From the NCBI GenBank assembly GCA_949289215.1, contig CASENC010000008.1, positions 45,810 through 109,809 of the forward strand: a stretch of 64,000 nucleotides of DNA. The letters run 5' to 3'. A program made the translations under genes and the position numbers. Origin of the DNA: an uncultured Bacteroidales bacterium (lineage in GTDB: Bacteria; Bacteroidota; Bacteroidia; Bacteroidales; Muribaculaceae). Below the pieces are notes generated by a model. It was not told the origin of the DNA, ran no database searches, and saw only the letters and a list, made by a program, of their open reading frames with translations. Positions 28,742-37,796 of the stretch are shown piece after piece; the first letter of the stretch is position 1, and every line of letters begins with the position of its first letter.

Positions 28742-29953
28742 ATGAATATATTGGTGCTTAACTGCGGAAGCAGTTCCGTTAAGTACAAACTAATTGAAAT
28801 AAAAGCCAATAAGGTTTTGGCCGAGGGCGGAGTAGAAAAAATAGGCCTTCACGATGCTTTCATAAAGTTCAAAATCGCCGATGGTTCAAAAAAGAACATC
28901 AGCCTGAACATCACAAACCACAACGAGGCAATCAAGGCCATACTTGACATTCTCACAAGTGCCGAATACGGCTGCATCAAATCGTTTGGCGAAATCGACG
29001 CAGTAGGCCATCGCGTGGTTCACGGAGGTGAAAAATTCAACAAGAGCGTGCTGATTAACGATGAAGTAATCGATAAAATCAAGCAATGCTATGCTATAGC
29101 CCCTCTCCACAATCCGGTGAACATGGCCGGCATCGACGCAATCACAAGCATCCTGCCCAGTGTGCCGCAAGTGGCCGTTTTCGACACGGCTTTCCACCAG
29201 ACCATGCCACCCGAATCATACATGTACCCGCTCCCCTACGAATACTACGAGCAAGACGGTGTGCGCCGATACGGCTTCCATGGCACAAGCCACCGCTATG
29301 TGTCGCGCCGGGTGTGCGATTTTCTGGGTGTTGATTACAACACTCAAAAAATCATCACCTGCCACATAGGCAACGGCGGCAGCATCACGGCCGTAATGAA
29401 CGGCAAGAGTATCGATACTTCGATGGGACTAACACCGGTAGAAGGGTTGATGATGGGTACCAGGTGCGGCGATGTTGACCCGGGCGCACTCACATTCCTC
29501 ATGGAAAAGCACAACCTTTCGGCTGCCGAGCTACAAAACATAATCAATAAAAAGAGTGGTGTCGCCGGATTTTCCGAAATTTCTTCCGACATGAGGGAAA
29601 TCGAAGATGCCATCAATAACGGCAACGAACGTGCAAAGCTCACCCTGAAAATGTATGAACACCGTATTACCAAATACATCGGCGCATATGCTGCCGAAAT
29701 GGGCGGCGTTGACATAATCGTGTTTACTGGCGGCGTAGGTGAAAACCAGCAAGCCACACGCTACAATGTGTGTGCCACCCTCGGATTCATGGGTGTGGAA
29801 ATTGAAGCAGCAATAAACGCCAAGGTCAAAGGAACAGAAGCCGTAATTTCAACTCCTGAATCAAAAGTAAAGGTTGTGGTAATCCCCACCGACGAAGAAT
29901 ACATGATTGCCCGTGATACCGAAGCCATAGTAGAAGGCCGGGAAATAAATTAA
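28742..29953 (+). CDS. ackA: Acetate kinase
   Basis: Makes ATP and acetate from acetyl phosphate. Family motifs are all present: LVLNCGSSSVKYKLIEI at the start, GHRVVHGGEKF near 87, VFDTAFHQTMPPESYMYPLP near 149, RRYGFHGTSHRYVSRR near 178, and HIGNGGSITAVMNGKSIDTS near 210. At 403 residues the length is normal. It is paired with pta and followed by a strong terminator. Confidence 0.98.
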   Translation: MNILVLNCGSSSVKYKLIEIKANKVLAEGGVEKIGLHDAFIKFKIADGSKKNISLNITNHNEAIKAILDILTSAEYGCIKSFGEIDAVGHRVVHGGEKFNKSVLINDEVIDKIKQCYAIAPLHNPVNMAGIDAITSILPSVPQVAVFDTAFHQTMPPESYMYPLPYEYYEQDGVRRYGFHGTSHRYVSRRVCDFLGVDYNTQKIITCHIGNGGSITAVMNGKSIDTSMGLTPVEGLMMGTRCGDVDPGALTFLMEKHNLSAAELQNIINKKSGVAGFSEISSDMREIEDAINNGNERAKLTLKMYEHRITKYIGAYAAEMGGVDIIVFTGGVGENQQATRYNVCATLGFMGVEIEAAINAKVKGTEAVISTPESKVKVVVIPTDEEYMIARDTEAIVEGREIN

Positions 29954-29978
29954 TTTTCAATCACATAGCAATCCGGAT

Positions 29979-30016
29979 AAAACGGGCGCGGCAAATCAAG
30001 ATGCCGCGCCCGTTTT
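29979..30016 (+). terminator. Intrinsic terminator after ackA
   Basis: Perfect 15-base arms (AAAACGGGCGCGGCA and its complement) with an 8-base loop ending in TTTTG, 26 bases after the ackA stop. The flanking A and T runs suit both directions. Confidence 0.85.
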
Positions 30017-30081
30017 GTATAAACATCTCTAAAACTCCGAAAATTATCGGTGCTATATTTTACTATTTAAACATTTATTGT

Positions 30082-30089
30082 TAACTTTG
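30082..30089 (+). promoter_or_regulatory. -7 promoter element before the acyltransferase gene
   Basis: TAACTTTG, 32 bases before the ATG, with a near-match TTTA at the -33 position. Confidence 0.55.
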
Positions 30090-30120
30090 GAAAAGTATAT
30101 GATTAAGAACTATTGAAAAT

Positions 30121-31302
30121 ATGGATTGTGAAGAGATTAAAGTCCCGGAAGAATTTTCAGATATATGCCCTTACAACGACGAAGATTTCCACCGTGAAAT
30201 GTCGATTCTCGTCACCGAACCGGGCTTTGAACACGCGGTAAAATACGCAATGCCGGGAGTTGATTACCCCGCATTCTGCCGGCAATTGCTGCAAATCAAC
30301 AACAAGCACGACTTCCAAATGCAAATAATGCTGCCGTTCCTGAGGAAACTGGTAAGCGAAACCACCAAGGGGGTAACTGCAAGCGGCATGGAAAACATTG
30401 TTGACGGAGTGCAAAACGTGTACATCTCAAATCACCGCGACATAGTTCTCGATGCGTCATTCCTGAACTTGTGCCTAACCATGCACGGCAAGCCAACCAC
30501 CGAAATAGCAATTGGCAACAATCTGCTCATTTACCATTGGATTGACTCGTTGGTAAGGCTCAACAAGTGCTTCATTGTAAAACGCGACAACAGCAAGCGC
30601 CATGCATTAGAGGCTGCCCAACATCTGTCGGCCTACATTCACTTTGCCATAAAACAAAAGCACCAGTCGGTGTGGATTGCCCAACGCCAAGGACGCGCCA
30701 AAGACAGTGACGACCGCACCCAGGAAAGCCTCGTAAAAATGCTAGCACTTGCCGGCAATACCGACATAATTTCAGGCATAAAGCAAATAAACCTCATGCC
30801 GGTAACTATAAGTTATGAATTCGACCCGAACGATTACTTGAAAGCCAAGGAATTCCTGCTCAGGAAAAAAGAACCCGACTTCAAAAAATCGCAACAAGAC
30901 GACTTGCTTAGCATGGAAACCGGCCTGCTGCAAAACAAGGGGCTTGCCCACTTCCACTTCTGCCCATGCATAAACGACAAATTAGACGAAATTCCTTCAG
31001 GTTGCGACAAAAACGAAGCCGCACACCACATATGCAACATCATCGACAAAGAAATTCATTCAAATTATTACATATATAAAAACAACTATATCGCATACGA
31101 CATAGTGAACAATTGCCAAAAGTTTGCCGAGAATTATTCTTACGACGACAAAAAGGCGTTCTGCGACTATATCGACTCACAAACAGCCAAACTCGATATC
31201 CCTCTAAACGAAGAGGATGCCATATATGTAAAACACATGATGCTCGTCATGTATGCCAATCCGTTAACCAACCAACTGATAGCCAAAGGCATCAATAACT
31301 AA
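30121..31302 (+). CDS. PlsC/PlsB-like glycerolipid acyltransferase
   Basis: A probable 1-acyl-glycerol-3-phosphate or related acyltransferase of 393 residues. The acyltransferase block I is seen as VYISNHRDIVLDASF near residue 103, with an IAQRQGRAKDSDD segment near 180 in the place of the phosphate-binding block. There is no obvious membrane helix, so it is probably peripheral to the inner membrane. It has its own promoter and is followed by the phosphoesterase gene after 15 bases. The exact acyl donor and acceptor cannot be told. Confidence 0.8.
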   Translation: MDCEEIKVPEEFSDICPYNDEDFHREMSILVTEPGFEHAVKYAMPGVDYPAFCRQLLQINNKHDFQMQIMLPFLRKLVSETTKGVTASGMENIVDGVQNVYISNHRDIVLDASFLNLCLTMHGKPTTEIAIGNNLLIYHWIDSLVRLNKCFIVKRDNSKRHALEAAQHLSAYIHFAIKQKHQSVWIAQRQGRAKDSDDRTQESLVKMLALAGNTDIISGIKQINLMPVTISYEFDPNDYLKAKEFLLRKKEPDFKKSQQDDLLSMETGLLQNKGLAHFHFCPCINDKLDEIPSGCDKNEAAHHICNIIDKEIHSNYYIYKNNYIAYDIVNNCQKFAENYSYDDKKAFCDYIDSQTAKLDIPLNEEDAIYVKHMMLVMYANPLTNQLIAKGINN

Positions 31303-31317
31303 AGCATACATCGCATT

Positions 31318-32517
31318 ATGAGAATACAATGGTTGCCACTTATATTTGCCCTCATAGCAAACGTACTATGTGATTACTACATATACACCAAGCTGGCAAA
31401 AACATTCACCGCCCGGTGGGTGAAATCATCACATTGCATTTTGTCGGCTTTGCTGCTGATATACGTAATTGTTGCCGTTGCTTTGCCGCGCCGTTCCATT
31501 GACAACAATGGTTTGGTAGCCATAATGTGGATGCTTTACAGCTATTTCACATTCTATGTTCCCAAGTATATTGCAATCATAATATATTGGATAGGCAAAA
31601 TACCTCTCCTGCTTAAAAAGACGAAATCAAAGGTTCCTGCAATAATAGCATCAATTGTAGGGGCTTTTGTATTTATATCGATGTGGTGGGGCGCACTTGT
31701 CACTCGATATGACTATGAAATCAAGGAAGTAACTCTTGAATACGACAATCTGCCGGCAGGTTTCGACGGATACCGCATTACGCAACTCTCCGACTTGCAC
31801 CTTGGCAGCTATGCCGGAGACACGGCATATGTGTCACGCCTTGTCGATGCCATAAACCGGCTTGGCAGCGATGCCGTATTTTTTACCGGAGACCTTGTAA
31901 ACAGGCAGACCGACGAAGCCGAGCCGTTCACCGGCATACTTAGCAGGCTGCACGCCCGCGACGGTGTCTATTCAGTTCTTGGCAACCACGACTATGGTGA
32001 TTACAGGTCGTGGAAGACGCCCGATGAAAAAGCCCGTAACCTGCAATATATGGGTGAAATACAAGCAGGAATGGGATGGAAGCTCATGAACAACTGCGAC
32101 ACTTGTATCAAAATCGGTTCCGATTCCATCACAATCATCGGTGTGGAAAACTGGGGAGAACCGCCTTTCTCGCAATATGGCAAACTATCGGTAGCACACC
32201 CCGACCTTAACGATGACAATTTCAAGATACTGCTGTCACACAACCCGCGGCATTGGCGCGGAGAGGTTTTACCCCTGTCAAATATCGACTTGATGCTTGC
32301 GGGGCACACCCATGCAATGCAAATCGAGCTCGACATTTTCGGCTTGCGACTATCCCCATCAGCTTGGGTATATCCCGAATGGGGCGGCATTTACAAGGAA
32401 GGAAGGCAAATGCTGTATGTAAATATCGGTATCGGAGAGGTTGCAATGCCCATGCGCATAGGGGCTACACCCGAAATTACCGTAATTACCTTAAAAAAAA
32501 CGGGAAATTGTGAATAG
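31318..32517 (+). CDS. Membrane-anchored metallophosphoesterase
   Basis: A calcineurin-type phosphoesterase of 399 residues. Three to four hydrophobic helices occupy about residues 1-135 (for example AIIASIVGAFVFISMWWGALV). The catalytic domain follows with the two-metal motifs QLSDLHLGS, FFTGDLVN, VLGNHDYGDY, LLSHNPRHW and LAGHTHAMQ. The architecture is that of YkuE/YaeI-like proteins, some of which act on lipid substrates such as UDP-diacylglucosamine. The neighbouring acyltransferase would suit a lipid role, but this is inference. Its stop overlaps the tex start by eight bases. Confidence 0.88.
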   Translation: MRIQWLPLIFALIANVLCDYYIYTKLAKTFTARWVKSSHCILSALLLIYVIVAVALPRRSIDNNGLVAIMWMLYSYFTFYVPKYIAIIIYWIGKIPLLLKKTKSKVPAIIASIVGAFVFISMWWGALVTRYDYEIKEVTLEYDNLPAGFDGYRITQLSDLHLGSYAGDTAYVSRLVDAINRLGSDAVFFTGDLVNRQTDEAEPFTGILSRLHARDGVYSVLGNHDYGDYRSWKTPDEKARNLQYMGEIQAGMGWKLMNNCDTCIKIGSDSITIIGVENWGEPPFSQYGKLSVAHPDLNDDNFKILLSHNPRHWRGEVLPLSNIDLMLAGHTHAMQIELDIFGLRLSPSAWVYPEWGGIYKEGRQMLYVNIGIGEVAMPMRIGATPEITVITLKKTGNCE

Positions 32518-34633
32518 TATTGCAAATATTATCGCTTCAACTGTCGGCATTTCTGAAAAATCGGCAATTGCAACCATCAAGCTTCTTGATGAAGGTGCCA
32601 CCATTCCTTTCATAAGCCGATACCGAAAAGAAGCAACCGGCGGGCTTGACGAAGTGAAAATACAATCAATTGCCGAACAAAACGAGGCACTCAAAGAGTT
32701 AGTAAAACGAAAGGAATACATCAAGAAGACTATTTCCGATGCAGGCAACTTAAACGATGAATTAACATCAAAAATAGATAACTGCTGGAATATAAACGAA
32801 CTTGAAGATATATACCTGCCTTTCAAACCTAAACGACGCACCCGTGCCGAAGTTGCACGCGCATTGGGACTTGAACCTTTGGCTAAAATCATCATGGCGC
32901 AACATTCCGACAATATCCAAGCTCGGGCAAGAAACTTCACAAGTGCCGATGTTCCCGATTGCGACTCGGCAATAAAAGGTGCTTGCGACATAATCGCCGA
33001 ATGGATTTCTGAAGACCGCCGTGCACGAAATGCCGTAAGGGCTTCATTCAAAGCATCGGCTCACATATCTTCACACGTAATAAAAGGCAAAGAAATCGAA
33101 GGCGAAAAATACCAAAATTATTTCGACTGCACCGATTTCCTTCCACGCATAGCGTCACACCGCATGCTTGCCATGCTGCGCGGGCAAAAAGAAGGTATAT
33201 TAAAACTCACCGTCACCACCGACAACCAACGCGCCATCGACAATATAAAGCGCATATTCGTGAGAAATTCCACCGAAGCCTCGTCGCTTGTCGCCGATGC
33301 CGTCGAAGACAGTTACAAGCGATTGATACGGCCTTCCATTGAAACCGAATTCCTTGCAGCAGCCAAAGACAAATCCGACGATGAAGCCGTTGATACGTTT
33401 GCCCAAAACGTAAGGCAACTGCTGTTTGCCCCGCCATTGGGCAAAAAACGCATTCTCGCCATCGACCCGGGCTTCAGAACCGGCTGCAAAGTGGTATGCC
33501 TCGACCAACAAGGCAACTTGTTGCATGATTGCGTCATATACCCCACTCCACCACGAAATGATACCGATAAAGCCGCAAACACACTGGCCATGCTTGCCAA
33601 CCGGTATAAAATAGATGCCATAGCCCTGGGCAACGGAACAGCAAGCCGTGAAACCGAAACTTTTTTGCGCTCAATCAATTTCGAACGCGATATAAAAATT
33701 TACGTTGTCAGTGAAAATGGAGCATCGGTATATTCCGCATCGCAAGTTGCACGAGATGAATTTCCCGACAAAGACGTAACCGTGCGTGGAGCCGTGTCGA
33801 TAGGCCGTCGTTTGCTCGACCCGTTAGCCGAATTGGTCAAAATCGACCCCAAATCAATAGGTGTAGGACAATACCAGCACGACGTGGACCAAACGAAACT
33901 GAAAAATGCCTTGTCGTTTGTTGTGGAAAGCTGTGTCAACAGCGTGGGAGTCAACGTCAACACAGCCTCGCAGCAACTGCTTTCTTATGTATCGGGTCTT
34001 GGCCCGGCTCTTGCCAAAAACATCATCACTTATCGGACCGAAAACGGCGACTTCACATCACGCAGCGAACTAATGAAAGTGCCGCGTATGGGAGAAAAAG
34101 CATTCAAGATGTCGGCAGGTTTCTTGCGCATACCCACAAGCAGCAATCCTCTTGACAATTCGGCAGTCCATCCTGAAAGATATGAACTTGTCGCACAAAT
34201 GGCCGACGACTGCCAATGCAGCATAGCACAATTAATAACCGACAGCAATGCCCGGGCAAAAATCGATATAAACAAATACATATCGAATGACGTTGGATTG
34301 CCTACGCTTAACGATATAATGTCTGAACTCGAAAAACCGGGGCGCGACCCAAGAGAAGATTTCTCGCAAATAAAATTCGACGAGACCATACATTCAATCG
34401 AAGACCTTCACCCCGGGATGGCGCTTAACGGCATTGTAAACAATATCACGCAATTCGGCATATTTGTCGATATAGGGGTGCACATTAGCGGCCTGGTACA
34501 CATCTCGGAGATGAGCGACCGGTACATTTCACATCCGTCGCAAATTGTCAAAATCAACGACCATGTAACCGTGAAAGTGCTTGATGTTGACACCTCAAGA
34601 AACAGAATTTCACTAACTATGAAAGGGATATAA
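32510..34633 (+). CDS. tex: Tex family RNA-binding transcription accessory protein
   Basis: A 707-residue nucleic-acid-binding protein of the Tex/Spt6-like family. The N-terminal helical part has the family text LLDEGATIPFISRYRKEATG. A YqgF-like RNase-H fold follows near 315 (ILAIDPGFRTGCKVVCLD). A helix-hairpin-helix region lies near 490-545 (NTASQQLLSYVSGLGPALAK), and a C-terminal S1 domain (GIVNNITQFGIFVDIGVHI) ends the protein. The start is GTG at 32510, overlapping the phosphoesterase stop; it is supported because it gives the normal family N-terminus. Confidence 0.95.
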   Translation: MNSIANIIASTVGISEKSAIATIKLLDEGATIPFISRYRKEATGGLDEVKIQSIAEQNEALKELVKRKEYIKKTISDAGNLNDELTSKIDNCWNINELEDIYLPFKPKRRTRAEVARALGLEPLAKIIMAQHSDNIQARARNFTSADVPDCDSAIKGACDIIAEWISEDRRARNAVRASFKASAHISSHVIKGKEIEGEKYQNYFDCTDFLPRIASHRMLAMLRGQKEGILKLTVTTDNQRAIDNIKRIFVRNSTEASSLVADAVEDSYKRLIRPSIETEFLAAAKDKSDDEAVDTFAQNVRQLLFAPPLGKKRILAIDPGFRTGCKVVCLDQQGNLLHDCVIYPTPPRNDTDKAANTLAMLANRYKIDAIALGNGTASRETETFLRSINFERDIKIYVVSENGASVYSASQVARDEFPDKDVTVRGAVSIGRRLLDPLAELVKIDPKSIGVGQYQHDVDQTKLKNALSFVVESCVNSVGVNVNTASQQLLSYVSGLGPALAKNIITYRTENGDFTSRSELMKVPRMGEKAFKMSAGFLRIPTSSNPLDNSAVHPERYELVAQMADDCQCSIAQLITDSNARAKIDINKYISNDVGLPTLNDIMSELEKPGRDPREDFSQIKFDETIHSIEDLHPGMALNGIVNNITQFGIFVDIGVHISGLVHISEMSDRYISHPSQIVKINDHVTVKVLDVDTSRNRISLTMKGI

Positions 34634-34635
34634 TC

Positions 34636-35010
34636 ATGAACACTATTGTTATAAGCATCGGCAGTAATAGTCGCGACCGCCAATGGCAGGTGGAACACGC
34701 TATCGAATGGCTGAACAAGCATCTCAGCAGCACCAAGACTTCATCGATTTACAATTCCGAAGCCGACAATCACCGCGACCCAGATTACCTTAACGCAGTA
34801 ATAACCGGTGAATGTAAACTCGATTTTGAAACAATCAGCAAAAAAGTGAAAGAGTATGAAACCGTATGCGGCCGTACCCCGAAAAGCAAATTAGAGGGAA
34901 ATGTACCAATGGACCTCGACATAATGATGTGGAACGGTGAAATTATGCGACCTGTGGATTTTGCCAAAGCATATTTTCAACAAGGTTGGAACGAAATCAA
35001 CGAAAAGTAA
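34636..35010 (+). CDS. folK: HPPK-like pterin pyrophosphokinase, short form
   Basis: Resembles 6-hydroxymethyl-7,8-dihydropterin pyrophosphokinase of folate synthesis. It begins TIVISIGSNSRDRQWQVEHA, and near residue 74 has CGRTPKSKLEGNVPMDLDIM, which holds the two Asp that bind magnesium (DLDI). At 124 residues it is shorter than the usual about 160: the middle loop and the usual end after the DLDI block are reduced. It could be an active compact HPPK or a degenerate paralogue. It begins two bases after the tex stop. folC of the same pathway is at 48.9-50.2 kb. Confidence 0.75.
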   Translation: MNTIVISIGSNSRDRQWQVEHAIEWLNKHLSSTKTSSIYNSEADNHRDPDYLNAVITGECKLDFETISKKVKEYETVCGRTPKSKLEGNVPMDLDIMMWNGEIMRPVDFAKAYFQQGWNEINEK

Positions 35011-35014
35011 TCAC

Positions 35015-35314
35015 ATGGAAACAAACTCTCCCAAAAGTAAAAACACGCCAATGAAATGGCTGTCGGCATTTTTCATTGTCCTTGCAATAGCCTACCTTAT
35101 AATGCCCATCGACTTTGACGGGCCGGTCATAGGCTTTGTTGATGATTTCTTCGTATTCATGGCTGCATTTTGCTTTGCTTTTGCTCAATTTTCCCGAAAG
35201 GCAAATCAAATTATTCGCCGTCAGCTATACATCTTCTCTATTTCATTCATGGTGCTTGCCATCCTGTGGATAGTACTTCTCTCCTATTCCCCGATACTGC
35301 AAATCGTAGCATGA
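35015..35314 (+). CDS. Small membrane protein, DUF1232/YkvA-like
   Basis: A 99-residue protein. It has a polar start (METNSPKSKNTPMKW) and two hydrophobic helices at about residues 15-30 and 75-95. Between them is the text AYLIMPIDFDGPVIGFVDD, which resembles the YLxxPxD...GxxDD signature of DUF1232/YkvA proteins. I chose ATG 35015, four bases after the folK-like stop; an upstream in-frame start at 34937 would overlap that gene by 74 bases. No function is known. Confidence 0.65.
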   Translation: METNSPKSKNTPMKWLSAFFIVLAIAYLIMPIDFDGPVIGFVDDFFVFMAAFCFAFAQFSRKANQIIRRQLYIFSISFMVLAILWIVLLSYSPILQIVA

Positions 35315-35333
35315 CAATAATATAGAAAAACAC

Positions 35334-35374
35334 AAAACAGGCTCGGGATTTCCATTGCCCCCGAGCCTGTTTTT
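35334..35374. terminator. Bidirectional terminator between convergent genes
   Basis: Arms AAAACAGGCTCGGG and CCCGAGCCTGTTTT, fully complementary (14 pairs) with a 13-base loop. It lies between the DUF1232-like gene (plus) and gpmI (minus), and has T runs in both directions. Confidence 0.85.
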
Positions 35375-35393
35375 CATATATCTACAAATTATA

Positions 35394-36911
35394 TCAGTCC
35401 TCTATAAGCTGCTTGCCCGTCATTTCGGCAGGTTGCGGCAACCCCATTATGTGTAACAATGTGGGAGCCACATCGGCAAGAATACCGTTCTGGATTTTTG
35501 CGCTTGTGTTAGTTGTCACATATACACAAGGAACAGGATTAAGCGAGTGGGCAGTGTTAGGAGTGCCGTCTTCGTTCAATGCATGGTCGGCATTACCGTG
35601 GTCGGCAATAATAATCACTTCATAATCATGAGCCTTGGCAGCTTCCACTGTTGCTTCGACACACGCATCTATGGCCTTCACTGCCTTTTCTATGGCTTCA
35701 TACACGCCGGTATGCCCCACCATGTCGCCATTAGCATAATTGACAACTATGAAGTCATATTTTTCGGTTCCTATGGCTTCAACCAATTTGTCTTTTACCT
35801 CAAATGCGCTCATTTCGGGCTTCAAGTCATATGTTGCGACCTTTGGCGACGGAACCAGTATGCGGTCTTCACCATCATAAGGTGCTTCACGTCCGCCGTT
35901 GAAGAAGAATGTCACATGGGCATACTTTTCGGTTTCGGCTATGTGCAACTGCTTTTTCCCAAGCGACGACAGGTATTCACCAAGCGTATTTTTCACATTT
36001 TCTTTGTCGAATAATATATGAACACCCTTGAATGACGCATCATACGGAGTCATGCAATAATATTGCAAATCCTTGATGGTGTTCATGCCTTGTTCGGGCA
36101 TATCTTGCTGGGTTAGCACAGTAGTGATTTCCTTTGCGCGGTCATTACGATAGTTAAAGAAAATAACCACGTCACCTTCCTTTATGCGGCCATCCACATT
36201 GGCATTCACAATAGGCTTTATGAACTCATCGGTGACATCGTTGTCATATGATTCCTGCATTGCAGCCTCCATATCGGTAACCTTTTCACCTATGCCGTTT
36301 ACAAGTTGGTCATAAGCAATTTTTATGCGGTCCCAACGCTTGTCTCGATCCATGGCATAATACCTGCCTATAATAGAAGCCACAACGCCTGCACCCTTCT
36401 TGCAATGCTCTTGCAAGTCGTGGATAAAGCCCTTGCCGCTCTTCGGGTCGGTGTCACGGCCATCCATGAAACAGTGCAGATACACATCCTTCAAATCGTA
36501 TTTCTTGGCTATGTCGCACAAGGCAAGTATATGTTCAAATGAACTGTGAACACCGCCTGTTGATGTCAATCCCATGAAGTGCATGCCCTTGCCGGTCTTT
36601 TGAGCATAAGAAAAGGCCGACTTTACTTCGGGATTTTCGAGTATCGAACCATCCTTGATGGCTTTATTGATTTTTACCAAATCTTGGTACAATACACGTC
36701 CGGCACCTATGTTCAAGTGACCTACTTCCGAATTACCCATTTGTCCGTCGGGTAGGCCCACATTCTCCCCGCTTGCCTGAAGCTGCGAATGAGGATACTT
36801 TGCCAAAAGGCTGTCCCAGTAGGGTGTCGGTGTGGAATAGATTACGTCCGACTTGGTATGGTTGCCTATACCCCAACCATCCAAAATCATCAACAATGCT
36901 TTTTTTGCCAT
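35394..36911 (-). CDS. gpmI: Cofactor-independent phosphoglycerate mutase
   Basis: Interconverts 3- and 2-phosphoglycerate in glycolysis, with two manganese ions and no bisphosphoglycerate. The alkaline-phosphatase-like fold is shown by [12 protein letters not shown] at the start and by the phosphoserine loop [20 protein letters not shown] near residue 52. [17 protein letters not shown] lies near 145 and [18 protein letters not shown] near 445. At 505 residues it is a normal length. It is a single-gene unit with its own promoter-like element and shared terminator. Confidence 0.97.
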   Translation of the reverse strand: MAKKALLMILDGWGIGNHTKSDVIYSTPTPYWDSLLAKYPHSQLQASGENVGLPDGQMGNSEVGHLNIGAGRVLYQDLVKINKAIKDGSILENPEVKSAFSYAQKTGKGMHFMGLTSTGGVHSSFEHILALCDIAKKYDLKDVYLHCFMDGRDTDPKSGKGFIHDLQEHCKKGAGVVASIIGRYYAMDRDKRWDRIKIAYDQLVNGIGEKVTDMEAAMQESYDNDVTDEFIKPIVNANVDGRIKEGDVVIFFNYRNDRAKEITTVLTQQDMPEQGMNTIKDLQYYCMTPYDASFKGVHILFDKENVKNTLGEYLSSLGKKQLHIAETEKYAHVTFFFNGGREAPYDGEDRILVPSPKVATYDLKPEMSAFEVKDKLVEAIGTEKYDFIVVNYANGDMVGHTGVYEAIEKAVKAIDACVEATVEAAKAHDYEVIIIADHGNADHALNEDGTPNTAHSLNPVPCVYVTTNTSAKIQNGILADVAPTLLHIMGLPQPAEMTGKQLIED

Positions 36912-36948
36912 AGTTTTATATAGTTATTAGTGATATTTTTCCCAACCA

Positions 36949-36956
36949 CAAAATTA
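36949..36956 (-). promoter_or_regulatory. -7 promoter element before gpmI
   Basis: TAATTTTG on the minus strand, 38 bases before the gpmI ATG. The -33 box is weak. Confidence 0.45.
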
Positions 36957-37014
36957 ATACTAATTCAGCTATTTTACAGCCCCGGCACTTTAAAATTTCG
37001 CGCCCGTGGCATAG

Positions 37015-37614
37015 CTATTTTCCATATTCTTCCAAATACAATTTACATGCCATTTCAAGTTCGGCATACCATTCCGTGCCAAAACGGCGTATCAACGGTT
37101 CTCGCAAGAATTGGTACAGCCTTACCCCCTTGGCTCGACCAAGCACCTCGGCAGCCTTGCATATCTTCCAACGGTGGTACGACACGGCCGTAAAGTCGGC
37201 ATATTCCTTCAGCCTCAGCGGATACAAGTGGCACGATACAGGTTTGTAGAAATCTGTCCGTCCTTCTCTGTACGCTTTCTCGAATGCACACAGGCACATT
37301 CCGTTCTCACCGTAACACGAGAACACACAATTCTTCCCGTCGATGATTTGCGTCACAAGGTCACCCTCTTCATCTATATATCCTATCCCGTTTTCTTTGA
37401 TTTCCTCTTGTGCGCGTGGCAACAAGTCGTTCCACACTTGTGGCAACACTTCCTTTATTTTATCATATTCCTCTCGTGTAATGGGGGCACCTGCATCACC
37501 CTCGATGCAACATTCGCCAAGACAGGCATCAAGGTCACACAGGAAAAAACGCTCCACAATGTCGAGGCTGACAACAGTATCCTTTATTTGCAGCATTATT
37601 TCTTCTTCGTCCAC
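37015..37614 (-). CDS. DUF3109 family cysteine-rich protein
   Basis: A 199-residue cytosolic protein of the Bacteroidota DUF3109 family. Eight cysteines occur in the pattern expected for a metal site, in FLCDLDACLGECCIEGDAG near residue 25, NCVFSCYGENGMCLCAFE near 93 and PVSCHLYPLR near 125. These fit the YkgJ-like zinc or iron-sulphur cluster families. The role is not known. An internal ATG six codons on (37596) is the more usual family start (MLQIKDTVVSLDIV). A promoter-like TAATTTTG lies just upstream. Confidence 0.85.
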   Translation of the reverse strand: MDEEEIMLQIKDTVVSLDIVERFFLCDLDACLGECCIEGDAGAPITREEYDKIKEVLPQVWNDLLPRAQEEIKENGIGYIDEEGDLVTQIIDGKNCVFSCYGENGMCLCAFEKAYREGRTDFYKPVSCHLYPLRLKEYADFTAVSYHRWKICKAAEVLGRAKGVRLYQFLREPLIRRFGTEWYAELEMACKLYLEEYGK

Positions 37615-37636
37615 GTTTTATTCGATATAATCACCA

Positions 37637-37644
37637 CAAAATTA
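37637..37644 (-). promoter_or_regulatory. -7 promoter element before the DUF3109 gene
   Basis: TAATTTTG on the minus strand, 23 bases before the upstream ATG. The -33 box is weak. Confidence 0.45.
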
Positions 37645-37796
37645 CACAATTTTTTCCGCAAAACAGCACCACACATGTCAATCCTCACGCATAGCCTCAT
37701 CATATCGATATGGTACATCCACCTATTTGCATATTTCAATAAATTTTACGAATATTGCATTACGCTTTTTCACAACCAAATCCACACATATGTATC

